From: SIG565 sp045656145
Lineage (GTDB): Bacteria > Bacillota > Clostridia > Oscillospirales > Acutalibacteraceae
Assembly (NCBI GenBank): GCA_045656145.1
Contig: JAZOQP010000004.1
Span: 1 to 35,282 of the forward strand
Reading direction: 5' to 3'
Length of the DNA stretch: 35,282 nt
Every line of letters starts with the position of its first letter. The stretch's first letter is position 1. Shown piece after piece: positions 24,620-32,193 of this stretch. Under the pieces are notes generated by a model, which did no database searches, was not told the DNA's origin, and was given only the letters and a program-made list of their open reading frames with translations. The position numbers and the translations under genes were made by a program.

Positions 24620-25029
24620 AATTCTTCTGCAAGTTTTAAAATCAAATCTCTTGATTTTGAATTTGCAAGTCTGTAATATCTTATAATTTTGCGCTCATTT
24701 GCTGTGATGGTGCTTTCTAAAATATCATCTGAATATTTAATTGGGGATTCTATCGGGTCTTGATGAAGCAATGTAGGTTCAACAGGCTTTTTCATGTTTT
24801 CAACAGCTTGCCTTGTGAACATATTATCGCCATAAATTAATTCATCAACAGTGCGCTCAAAATGAAGCGCAATTTTCTTTAAATCCTCTGATTTGAAATT
24901 ACCATACGACTCAGTATGAGCATATGTAGAGCGCTTCATACCAAGTATCGCTCCCATTTCTTCTTGGGTAAGATGAGCTTTTTTGCGAAGGGTTTTAATA
25001 TTATCATTAACTGTTTTTTTATTGGTCAT
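24604..25029 (-). CDS. XRE-family helix-turn-helix transcriptional regulator
   Basis: A 141-residue putative DNA-binding protein. An HTH_XRE domain fills residues 8-63 (IKTLRKKAHLTQEEMGAILG, then recognition-helix segment KRSTYAHTE). The C-terminal half (about 75-141) is unrecognised, but its last helices (ERKIIRYYRLANSKSRDLILKLAEEL) resemble the tail seen in many small Firmicute XRE regulators. Target and signal are unknown. The gene is divergent from tRNA-Thr and shares a 30-base promoter region with it that contains a palindrome, so autoregulation and an effect on tRNA-Thr are possible. No phage genes are nearby. Confidence 0.88.
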   Translation of the reverse strand: MTNKKTVNDNIKTLRKKAHLTQEEMGAILGMKRSTYAHTESYGNFKSEDLKKIALHFERTVDELIYGDNMFTRQAVENMKKPVEPTLLHQDPIESPIKYSDDILESTITANERKIIRYYRLANSKSRDLILKLAEELSTKE

Positions 25030-25058
25030 TGATATATCCTTACCTTTAATTATTTTTC

Positions 25059-25087
25059 TTGACTATCAAGAGTCAAATTGGTATAAT
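25059..25087 (+). promoter_or_regulatory. Strong promoter of tRNA-Thr, with palindrome shared with the XRE regulator
   Basis: TTGACT (25059-25064), 17-base spacer, extended -10 TGGTATAAT (TATAAT at 25082-25087). TTGACT-ATCAAG-AGTCAA (25059-25076) is an exact inverted repeat with 6-base arms; its right arm, read on the minus strand, is a second TTGACT that could serve as -35 for the regulator (18 bases to TAATTA). An inner CTTGA/TCAAG pair adds symmetry. Confidence 0.8.
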
Positions 25088-25102
25088 ACCATTGTTAGTT
25101 AT

Positions 25103-25178
25103 GCTGGAGTGGCTCAGTTGGTAGAGCAGCTGATTCGTAATCAGCAGGTCGTGGGTTCAAGTCCCATCTTCAGCTCCA
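25103..25178 (+). tRNA. tRNA-Thr (anticodon CGU)
   Basis: 76 bases fold as a standard cloverleaf. The acceptor is GCTGGAG paired with CTTCAGC, the D stem is GCTC/GAGC, the anticodon stem is GCTGA/TCAGC with loop TTCGTAA (anticodon CGT, reading ACG), the variable loop is AGGTC and the T stem is GTGGG/CCCAT with TTCAAGT. The discriminator base is T and CCA is encoded. It stands alone with its own promoter and terminator. Confidence 0.97.
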
Positions 25179-25180
25179 AA

Positions 25181-25206
25181 AGGTTTGGAATTTCCAAGCC
25201 TTTTTC
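25181..25206 (+). terminator. Terminator of tRNA-Thr
   Basis: AGGTTTGGAA (25181-25190) pairs with TTCCAAGCCT (25192-25201) with one G:T pair, followed by TTTTT; it starts two bases after the tRNA CCA. Confidence 0.85.
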
Positions 25207-25237
25207 TATTTTAATATTTTTGTCGTTATTTGTCAAT

Positions 25238-25272
25238 AAAAAAGAGATAAAGAAAATCTTTATCTCTTTTTT
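25238..25272. terminator. Bidirectional terminator after ygiQ
   Basis: AAAAAAGAGATAAAG (25238-25252), loop AAAAT, CTTTATCTCTTTTTT (25258-25272). The GAGATAAAG stem is flanked by A-runs on one side and T-runs on the other, so it can act in both directions. The ygiQ stop codon lies inside the right arm. Confidence 0.85.
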
Positions 25273-27113
25273 TTGTTTCTGAAATTTACTTTTCTTTTAG
25301 AGTTAGTTTGGTTAGTCTTAATAGGAGCTACTAAACAATTTGGACCGTTTCCAATTAAATCATATCGATTTGCTTTTTTAAGCGCTCTTAAAACAATTGT
25401 GCGGTTTTCAGGAAGATAATACTGTAAAAGTGCTCTTTGTTCCGCCTTTTCTTCAGGGGTTTTCGGAACATAAACCTTTTCCATTGTATTTGGGTCAAGT
25501 CCTGTATAGAACATACTGGTTGAAACAGTTCCCGGAGTTGGATAAAAATCTTGAACCTGTTCGGGATGAAGTCCTTCAGCCTTTAAGAAAAGGGATAATT
25601 CTATAGCATCCTTAATAGTGCTTCCCGGGTGTGAAGACATTAGGTATGGCACTAAATATTGCTCTTTCCCAAGACTCTTTGTAAGAGCATAAAAACGATT
25701 TTTAAATTTTTTATAAACCGAGAATTCGGGTTTGCCCATATATTTTAAAACATTATTTGAGCAATGCTCAGGGGCAACCTTTAATTGACCGCTTGTGTGG
25801 TGCTTAACAAGTTCCTTAAAGAAACTTTCATCATTATCTTTAATTAAATAGTCAAATCTTATACCCGAGCGTATAAATACCTTTTTGATTTTAGGAAGGC
25901 TTCTGATTTTTCTAAGTAAATTAAGATAATCTGAGTGGTCAACCTTCATAGCAGGGCATGAATAGGGCGCCAGGCATTTTTTATCTGCGCAAACACCGCG
26001 TTTGTTTTGCGCAGCGCATGCGTTTTCTCGAAAATTAGCAGTAGGGCCCCCGATATCGTGAATATAGCCTTTAAAATCTGGCATTTCGGTAATTTTTTTA
26101 ACCTCATCGATGACTGAATTATGGCTTCTAACGGCTATTTTTCTGCCTTGATGAAAAGCGAGTGAGCAAAAATTACAAGCGCCAAAACAACCGCGGTTAT
26201 GTATTACGGAAAACTTTACTTCTTCAATACCCGGAACTCCGCCGAGAGCTTTATAAGAAGGATGGTAATCTCTCATAAAAGGAAGCGCATAAACCCTATC
26301 CATTTCTTCGGTTGAAAGGGGAGGCATTGGTGGATTTTGAACCAAGATTTTATTCCCATGGCGCTGAATTATAGTTTTACCTCTTATATCATCTTGTTCA
26401 GTTTGTTGAATTTTAGTGGCAATTGCATATTGGCGTTTGCCTGATTCTGTAGGTTCCTTAATAACCTCAAATGATGGGCATTCCTTGCAAGGTATTGGGG
26501 TAAAATCCTTAGTGTCAACCGCATAACAAGTGCCTAACACATTGGTAATATTAGATATTTTTTCTTTATTTGCTAATCGTTTTGCAATTTCAACGCAATG
26601 CTTTTCTCCCATTCCATACATAAGTATATCGGCTGTTGAGTCGATAAGAATGGATGGCATAACGGTATCATTCCAATAATCATAATGGGCAAATCGTCTG
26701 AGAGATGCTTCAATTCCACCGATAGCTATTGGAATATCGCCATAAATTTCTCTTAATTTTCTGCAGTATACCGTAACGGCTCTATCGGGTCTTGCTCCCG
26801 CTTTGCCGCCTGGGGTATAAGCATCTTCACTTCTGCGGTTTTTTGCGGCTGTATAGTGAGCCACCATAGAATCAATATTGCCGCCATTTACAAAAAAAGC
26901 AAGGCGCGGTTTTCCGAAACGTTTGAAATCTTCATCGGTTTTAGGCTGCGGAATAATGCAAACCTTAAAGCCTGCATTTTCGAGCACTCTTGAAATTATT
27001 GCTGTGCCGAAACTAGGATGGTCAACATAGGCATCGCCAGAAACTATTATAATATCGGCATAGTGCCAGCTGAAGTCTTGCATTTCTTCTTTGGTAATTG
27101 GTAAAAAAGGCAT
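25260..27113 (-). CDS. ygiQ: YgiQ family radical SAM protein
   Basis: A 617-residue member of the UPF0313/YgiQ family of radical SAM proteins, whose reaction is not established. The 4Fe-4S motif is CFGACNFC (C309, C313, C316), just after the conserved IEEVKFSVIHNRG. A second group of cysteines follows at roughly residues 353-376 (NKRGVCADKKCLAPYSCPAM), which could bind another cluster. The N-terminal third has the B12-binding-like region usual for the family (DIIIVSGDAYVDHPSFG). The ATG at 27113 follows AAAGGAGTTATT. It is a single-gene unit on the minus strand with its own promoter and terminator. Confidence 0.94.
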   Translation of the reverse strand: MPFLPITKEEMQDFSWHYADIIIVSGDAYVDHPSFGTAIISRVLENAGFKVCIIPQPKTDEDFKRFGKPRLAFFVNGGNIDSMVAHYTAAKNRRSEDAYTPGGKAGARPDRAVTVYCRKLREIYGDIPIAIGGIEASLRRFAHYDYWNDTVMPSILIDSTADILMYGMGEKHCVEIAKRLANKEKISNITNVLGTCYAVDTKDFTPIPCKECPSFEVIKEPTESGKRQYAIATKIQQTEQDDIRGKTIIQRHGNKILVQNPPMPPLSTEEMDRVYALPFMRDYHPSYKALGGVPGIEEVKFSVIHNRGCFGACNFCSLAFHQGRKIAVRSHNSVIDEVKKITEMPDFKGYIHDIGGPTANFRENACAAQNKRGVCADKKCLAPYSCPAMKVDHSDYLNLLRKIRSLPKIKKVFIRSGIRFDYLIKDNDESFFKELVKHHTSGQLKVAPEHCSNNVLKYMGKPEFSVYKKFKNRFYALTKSLGKEQYLVPYLMSSHPGSTIKDAIELSLFLKAEGLHPEQVQDFYPTPGTVSTSMFYTGLDPNTMEKVYVPKTPEEKAEQRALLQYYLPENRTIVLRALKKANRYDLIGNGPNCLVAPIKTNQTNSKRKVNFRNKKKR

Positions 27114-27138
27114 AATAACTCCTTTGATTTTTTTATAT

Positions 27139-27167
27139 ATTTTATCATAAATTTTTTAACTATTCAA
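27139..27167 (-). promoter_or_regulatory. Promoter of ygiQ
   Basis: On the minus strand: TTGAAT (27167-27162), 17-base spacer, TAAAAT (27144-27139), 26 bases ahead of the ygiQ ATG. A TATAAT at 27171-27176 on the plus strand may serve the divergent M50 gene, but no -35 is convincing for it. Confidence 0.65.
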
Positions 27168-27227
27168 TATTATAATGTTTTAAAATTTTTCATATATTTG
27201 TTTATCAAACTTTTAAGGAAAAATTTT

Positions 27228-27794
27228 ATGAAATTTACCATATTAAATGTTAAATTTAAAATCTCTTTTTTACCTTTGGCGGTTATTAGTATAATGCTCT
27301 TTCTTGATAAAAGCGGATATTCGAATAAAATGTTTATTTCAATTTTCATTCATGAATTGGGACATATTATTGCAATGATTTTTTTTGGTATAAATTTTAA
27401 AGAAATCAATCTAAATTTAGGAACTCTTCAAATTAAAAGGGATATCTCAGATAATAAAATGGAAGAGATATTTATTTCATTATTCGGTCCGTTTTTTAAT
27501 CTAATATTTTTTATTTTGTTTTATAAAATTGATTTGGAATTTTCGCTAATTAATCTGGTATATTTTGCTATAAATTTAATTCCTGCAAATGTTTTTGATG
27601 GAGGGGATATTTTCAAAGTTATTCTTAAAAAATTTTTTAAATCTAAAACCGTAAATTATGTTTTTAAAACTGTAACGATAGTGATAATTTTTTTAATTTT
27701 CTATTTTCTAACCAGGCTCAGTTTAATGGGGGATTTAAATATTTCACTATTAATAATGGCACTTTCTTTAATTTTATCTATATTTATTAAATAA
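27228..27794 (+). CDS. SpoIVFB-like M50 membrane metalloprotease
   Basis: A 188-residue polytopic M50 protease with zinc motif HELGH (H42, E43, H46) in a membrane helix and the partner motif NLIPANVFDGGD containing D124, the third ligand. The compact layout, with about five transmembrane helices and no PDZ domain, is that of SpoIVFB-type intramembrane proteases, which activate pro-sigma-K in sporulating Bacillus. I cannot see its substrate or the usual BofA/SpoIVFA partners here. The start is ATG 27228 after AAGGAAAAATTTT; an upstream TTG at 27198 precedes that site. It is a possible second M50 protease of the window, distinct from the one at 8149. Confidence 0.85.
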   Translation: MKFTILNVKFKISFLPLAVISIMLFLDKSGYSNKMFISIFIHELGHIIAMIFFGINFKEINLNLGTLQIKRDISDNKMEEIFISLFGPFFNLIFFILFYKIDLEFSLINLVYFAINLIPANVFDGGDIFKVILKKFFKSKTVNYVFKTVTIVIIFLIFYFLTRLSLMGDLNISLLIMALSLILSIFIK

Positions 27795-27797
27795 TAG

Positions 27798-27826
27798 TTG
27801 AAAGATGTCGTATTTTGAGGTATCAT
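27798..27826 (+). promoter_or_regulatory. Promoter of the radical SAM-radA gene run
   Basis: TTGAAA (27798-27803), 17-base spacer, TATCAT (27821-27826), 28 bases before the ATG at 27854 and just after the previous stop. Confidence 0.68.
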
Positions 27827-27853
27827 ATAGTTAATAAATATTTGGAGTTGACT

Positions 27854-29695
27854 ATGGATAACGGAAAATTAGAAAAACTTATGTTATCGGTTCAGAAACC
27901 CGGAAGATATTCGGGTGGAGAACTTGGAAGTGTTATTAAGAAAAAGGAAGATGTTGATGTACGCTTCGCTTTTTGCTTCCCTGATACTTATGAAATAGGA
28001 ATGTCGCATCTCGGAATAAAAATTTTGTATTCACTTTTTAATAGTCGAGATGATATTTGGTGTGAAAGAGTATTTGCGCCTTGGATAGATTTTGAAGAGG
28101 TTATGAAGGAAAATGATATTCCTTTATTTGCCCTTGAAAGCCGAGACCCTATTAAAGATTTTGATATTATTGGTTTTACTTTGCAGTATGAACTAAGTTA
28201 TACTAACGTTTTAAATATGCTTAAATTAGCAGGTGTACCATTAAAAAGTAAGGATAGAAAATCTTTAGCACCATTGGTAGTTGCGGGTGGCCCTTGCGCT
28301 TGTAATCCCGAACCTCTTGCTGATTATATTGATTTATTCTTCTTAGGGGACGGCGAAGAAATCGATTTAGAATTAATCGATTTATATAAAAAATATGGTA
28401 AAGATGGCGATAAGCAAGAATTTTTAAAGGAAGCTGCAAAAATTCCGGGAGTTTATGTGCCTTCTCTTTATGAAATAGAGTATAACGAAGATAATACCAT
28501 TAAATCAATCTCGCCTAAGGATGATGTTCCTAAAACTATTCAAAAAAGAGTTATAACCGATTTGGATAATATGTATTATCCTGATAATTTTGTTGTGCCT
28601 TATATAGAAATTGTTCATGACCGTGCGGTTCAGGAAATTTTCCGCGGTTGCATTAGAGGTTGTAGATTTTGCCAAGCAGGGTATATTTATAGACCTGTTA
28701 GAGAAAAATCGGTTGAGGTAATTAATAAGCAGGCCAGATCTCTTATTAAAAATACAGGTTATGATGAAATGTCTTTATCATCTCTCAGCACCAGTGATTA
28801 TACAAAAATTGAAGAGCTTTTAAATTCAATGCTTGAATGGACAAGTTCTGATTGCGTATCACTTTCATTGCCATCACTTCGCATTGATAATTTTTCTGAG
28901 GATTTAATTGAAAAAATTAATCTTCTTCGTAAAAGCGGTCTTACCTTTGCGCCCGAAGCAGGAACTCAAAGACTTCGAGATGTAATTAATAAGAATGTTA
29001 CTGAAGATGAAATTATAAATACATGCAAGCTAGCCTTTGCTAATGGATATACAAGCGTTAAGCTTTATTTTATGTTAGGTCTTCCAACAGAAACCGATGA
29101 AGACTTAAAAGGAATAGCAGATTTAGCTCAAAGAATTGTTAATGAATATTATAGAATGGAAAATAGAACAAAAGGTAAAAGTGTTAACGTATCGGTTAGT
29201 GTTTCAACCTTTGTTCCAAAGCCTTTTACTCCTTTCCAATTCGAGCCTCAAATAACAAAGGATGAAATTATCCGCCGCCAGCAATATTTAAGAAGTTGTA
29301 TAACTAGCAAAAAGATTTCTCTTTCGTGGCATACAAGTGATGTAAGTTATCTAGAGGGTGTTTTCGCAAGAGGAGATAGAAGACTCGGCGCGGTTATAGA
29401 AAATGCTTTGGAAAATGGTTGTAAATTTGATGGTTGGGATGAATGTTTCTCGCTTGAAAGATGGTTAGAAGCATTTGAAAACACGGGCGTTTCTCCTGAA
29501 TTTTATGCTAATAGAAAAAGAGAATTTAATGAAATTTCTCCTTGGGAACACCTTGATTATGGTATTACCAAAGATTTCCTTGTTAGAGAAAACAAGTTAG
29601 CTCATTCGGCTATAACTACTCCGAATTGCAGAGAAAAATGTGCAAATTGCGGTGCAACCTGTTTTAAAGGAGGGGTATGTTATGAAAAACGTTAG
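27854..29695 (+). CDS. TIGR03960-type B12-binding radical SAM protein
   Basis: A 613-residue radical SAM protein of the TIGR03960 group (distant from YgiQ). It has an N-terminal B12-binding-like Rossmann region (FAFCFPDTYEIGMSHLGIKI near 36-56), radical SAM motif CIRGCRFC (C266, C270, C273) and a cysteine-rich end (CREKCANCGATC, then CYEKR) that may hold a second cluster. Its reaction is unknown; in Firmicutes it precedes a DUF2344 gene and usually rng and ribosomal protein genes, suggesting a link with RNA or ribosomes. The ATG follows TTTGGAGTTGACT; the in-frame GTG/ATG extension from 27815 precedes that site. The next gene overlaps by 14 bases. Confidence 0.92.
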   Translation: MDNGKLEKLMLSVQKPGRYSGGELGSVIKKKEDVDVRFAFCFPDTYEIGMSHLGIKILYSLFNSRDDIWCERVFAPWIDFEEVMKENDIPLFALESRDPIKDFDIIGFTLQYELSYTNVLNMLKLAGVPLKSKDRKSLAPLVVAGGPCACNPEPLADYIDLFFLGDGEEIDLELIDLYKKYGKDGDKQEFLKEAAKIPGVYVPSLYEIEYNEDNTIKSISPKDDVPKTIQKRVITDLDNMYYPDNFVVPYIEIVHDRAVQEIFRGCIRGCRFCQAGYIYRPVREKSVEVINKQARSLIKNTGYDEMSLSSLSTSDYTKIEELLNSMLEWTSSDCVSLSLPSLRIDNFSEDLIEKINLLRKSGLTFAPEAGTQRLRDVINKNVTEDEIINTCKLAFANGYTSVKLYFMLGLPTETDEDLKGIADLAQRIVNEYYRMENRTKGKSVNVSVSVSTFVPKPFTPFQFEPQITKDEIIRRQQYLRSCITSKKISLSWHTSDVSYLEGVFARGDRRLGAVIENALENGCKFDGWDECFSLERWLEAFENTGVSPEFYANRKREFNEISPWEHLDYGITKDFLVRENKLAHSAITTPNCREKCANCGATCFKGGVCYEKR

Positions 29696-30332
29696 AGTTA
29701 TTTTCAAAAAAAGAGGAGAACTCCGTTTTATCTCTCATCTTGATATGAATAGATTTATCCCCAGAATTATCAGAAAAACTAATATTCCTGTTTGGTATAC
29801 CGAAGGTTTTAATTCACATATTTATATTAATTTTGCTTTACCGCTTTCTTTGGGTTTTGAAAGTGATTATGAGGTTTTAGATATTAAGTTAACCGATGAT
29901 AACTATCCCAATGAATCGGTTTTTGAAGAACTAAAACGAGTGGTTCCGAATTCAATAGAAATTATAGATGTTGTGTCCCCGTGGTTTAAGGTTGGAGATA
30001 TTGGCTTTGCAGAATTTGAAATTACATTTGAAGATAATGGCGAAATTTATAATCAATTAAAAACATTTTTAGAGCAACCATCTATTCTCACCTTGAAAAA
30101 GACTAAAAAAGGTGCTATGAAAGAGGTTGAACTTGCTGATAAAATTAAAAAATTCGAGCTAACTTCTTCTTTAAATAACACAATTCTAAAAATCATTTTA
30201 AGCGCGGGTTCTGATAATATTAATCCAACATTATTGCTTAATGCATTCCAAAATCAGTTAGAGATTAATTTACCTGATTACGCTATTAAGCGAACTTTGC
30301 TTTACACAAATGACCTTAAGGTTTTTATTTAA
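29682..30332 (+). CDS. TIGR03936/DUF2344 family protein
   Basis: A 216-residue protein of the DUF2344 family, which is nearly always encoded right after the TIGR03960 radical SAM gene and can be fused to it. The N-terminal signature RVIFKKRGELRFISHLDMNRFIPRIIRKT (residues 4-32) and the following WYTEGFNSHIYINFALPLSLGFES are clear. The function is unknown; the constant pairing suggests it presents or recognises the radical SAM substrate. The start is ATG 29682 after AAGGAGGGGTATGTT, inside the radical SAM 3' end; the longer frame from 29640 is rejected. The ribonuclease G gene that often follows in Clostridia is missing. Confidence 0.9.
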   Translation: MKNVRVIFKKRGELRFISHLDMNRFIPRIIRKTNIPVWYTEGFNSHIYINFALPLSLGFESDYEVLDIKLTDDNYPNESVFEELKRVVPNSIEIIDVVSPWFKVGDIGFAEFEITFEDNGEIYNQLKTFLEQPSILTLKKTKKGAMKEVELADKIKKFELTSSLNNTILKIILSAGSDNINPTLLLNAFQNQLEINLPDYAIKRTLLYTNDLKVFI

Positions 30333-30344
30333 TAAGGGGAATTT

Positions 30345-31412
30345 ATGGAAGAAAAATTTAAATATACCGATGAATTCTTCAGAGAATATGAAGAAAAATA
30401 TATCAGAAGATCAGCACCGGTAAAAAAAGTTAGAAAATCCGTTAAAAAACGAAAAAAATTTAATTTCTTATATTTTGTTTTGCCTTTGATTTTGATTTTA
30501 GTTACAGTTCTTATTATTCCTAAAAATAATAATTCTTCTAATACTGAAAATCAAATTGAAACTCAAATAGAGGTGCAGATACCTAAAGAGCCTATCAAAG
30601 TGACCCCTTATAATGAGCCAACAGAACGCACAGCAGTTTTATCAAATCAAATAAATAGTGAGTTCGGGATTTTCATAAATGCCGATTCAGGCGAAATTTT
30701 AGCCACTAAAAAGCATAATTCGAAGATGTATCCTGCTTCTTTAACAAAAATTATGACTGCCCTTGTTGCGATTGAGTCAATTAAAGATATTAATGATACC
30801 TTTGAGTTATCTTATAAAATTATCGACCCTCTATATAGAAGAGGTGCTTCCTTAGCGGGATTTTCAAGCGGCGAAGAAGTTAAACTAATCGATTTATTAT
30901 ATGGTACTATTTTGCCTTCAGGCGCTGAGGCATGCTCTGCTTTGGCAGTTTATGTTTCAGGAAGTGAAAAAGAGTTTGTTGAGCTTATGAATGAAAAGGC
31001 GAAAGAGTTAGGCCTTGAAAGAACCCATTTTGCTAATCCACATGGTTTATATGACGATAATAATTATACCACAGCCTATGATATGGCTTTAATTCTAAAA
31101 GCGGCAACAGAAAACGAACTTCTCAATAAAATATTATCAACTCATCAGTACATAACTTCTCCAACTCCTGAGCACCCTGAGGGGATTGAGTTTATTAGTT
31201 CGATTTCCAAATATTTAAATGGACTTTCTACCGAAAACGGCTCAAGTATTTTTGGCGGAAAAACAGGTTTTGTAAATGAATCGGGAAATTGTGTTGCTTC
31301 TTTTGGCATTTCATTAAATGGAGATAATTATATTTGTGTAACCGGAAAAGCCGAAAGCGCAAGAAAATCAGGTGAAGACCATATTCACATTTATTCGAAT
31401 TACGCTAATTAA
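30345..31412 (+). CDS. D-alanyl-D-alanine carboxypeptidase with altered SxN motif
   Basis: A 355-residue S11-family penicillin-binding protein. A basic cytoplasmic segment (1-45) leads to one transmembrane helix (about 46-62), then a Pro/Glu-rich linker and the catalytic domain. SLTK (S132, K135) and KTG (K306-G308) are intact. The second motif reads SGAEA (S192-G193-A194) instead of SxN; some related families use SGAD/SGAE, so it may still work, perhaps with altered specificity. The C-terminal beta domain of classical PBP5 seems absent, since the protein ends soon after the catalytic fold. The ATG follows AAGGGGAATTT, 13 bases after DUF2344. It is followed by a CwlD-like amidase. Confidence 0.85.
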   Translation: MEEKFKYTDEFFREYEEKYIRRSAPVKKVRKSVKKRKKFNFLYFVLPLILILVTVLIIPKNNNSSNTENQIETQIEVQIPKEPIKVTPYNEPTERTAVLSNQINSEFGIFINADSGEILATKKHNSKMYPASLTKIMTALVAIESIKDINDTFELSYKIIDPLYRRGASLAGFSSGEEVKLIDLLYGTILPSGAEACSALAVYVSGSEKEFVELMNEKAKELGLERTHFANPHGLYDDNNYTTAYDMALILKAATENELLNKILSTHQYITSPTPEHPEGIEFISSISKYLNGLSTENGSSIFGGKTGFVNESGNCVASFGISLNGDNYICVTGKAESARKSGEDHIHIYSNYAN

Positions 31413-31479
31413 ATAGTTATGTAATAAAACTTTTAAATAAATCATATTATTCAGTGCATTTTTTAAGTTGGAGGTAAAA

Positions 31480-32187
31480 ATGAAAACACCGAATAAATTG
31501 ATTTGTCTTTTGGGAGTTTTTTTATCAATATGTTTGATTTTCTCGGCTAGTATAAGTAAAAAAGTTTCTAAGCCTGTTTCATCAGAACTAAATAGCGAAG
31601 TGATTATTATCGACCCGGGACATGGTGGGTTTGATGGAGGCGCTGTTGCAAATGATGGAACAGTTGAAAAAGAAATCAATTTAAATATTTCAAAAAACAT
31701 TTATGAAATGCTGAGTATCTTAGGATACGATGTGATTTTAACACGCGAAACCGATATCGGAACTGATGATGAAAATTTAAACACTATTGCCAAAAGAAAA
31801 GTTAGTGATTTACAAAATAGATTAACCTTAATAAATTCCTATCAAAATGGAATATTTATAAGCATTCATATGAATAAATTCACTACTTCCACAGCTTCGG
31901 GAGCGCAGGTGTTTTATTCTAAAAATAAAGAAGAAAGTTTTTTTCTTGCAAAGAATATTCAAGAAGCTATTCTTAATTCAATTCAAAAAGATAATAAAAG
32001 AACGGTTAAGCAAGCAACAAAAGCTAATTATTTGCTCTATAATTCGCAAATTCCCGCAGTTATTGTTGAATGTGGTTTTTTAAGTAACGAAAATGACCTT
32101 AAAAATCTTAAGGATGAAAATTATCAAAAGCAAATTTCTTATGCTATTTTTGAGGGAATTTTAAAGCATAAAAGGAAGTATGTGTAG
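31480..32187 (+). CDS. N-acetylmuramoyl-L-alanine amidase (CwlD-like)
   Basis: A 235-residue zinc amidase of the Amidase_3 family that cleaves the bond between MurNAc and the stem peptide. It has an N-terminal signal or anchor (residues 5-23) and a single catalytic domain. The motif IIDPGHGGFDGGA gives H48, EKEINL gives the second ligand (E63 or E65), HMN gives H130 and VECGFLSN gives catalytic E197. No cell-wall binding repeats are present. The size and layout match CwlD, which with a carboxypeptidase or deacetylase makes muramic delta-lactam in spore cortex, but the name is inferred. The start is ATG 31480 after TTGGAGGTAAAA. Confidence 0.92.
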   Translation: MKTPNKLICLLGVFLSICLIFSASISKKVSKPVSSELNSEVIIIDPGHGGFDGGAVANDGTVEKEINLNISKNIYEMLSILGYDVILTRETDIGTDDENLNTIAKRKVSDLQNRLTLINSYQNGIFISIHMNKFTTSTASGAQVFYSKNKEESFFLAKNIQEAILNSIQKDNKRTVKQATKANYLLYNSQIPAVIVECGFLSNENDLKNLKDENYQKQISYAIFEGILKHKRKYV

Positions 32188-32193
32188 ATTATC

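Noticed and set aside
24983..25282. 99-codon open frame on the plus strand
   Set aside because: It overlaps the XRE start, the promoter, the whole tRNA-Thr and its terminator; the translated piece is a by-product of the tRNA sequence.
27171..27176. TATAAT ahead of the SpoIVFB-like gene
   Set aside because: No acceptable -35 at 16-18 bases and the distance to the ATG is about 50 bases; too weak to list as a promoter.
31413..31479. Promoter in the gap before the CwlD-like amidase
   Set aside because: A TATTAT at 31445-31450 has no matching -35; the gap holds nothing else convincing.
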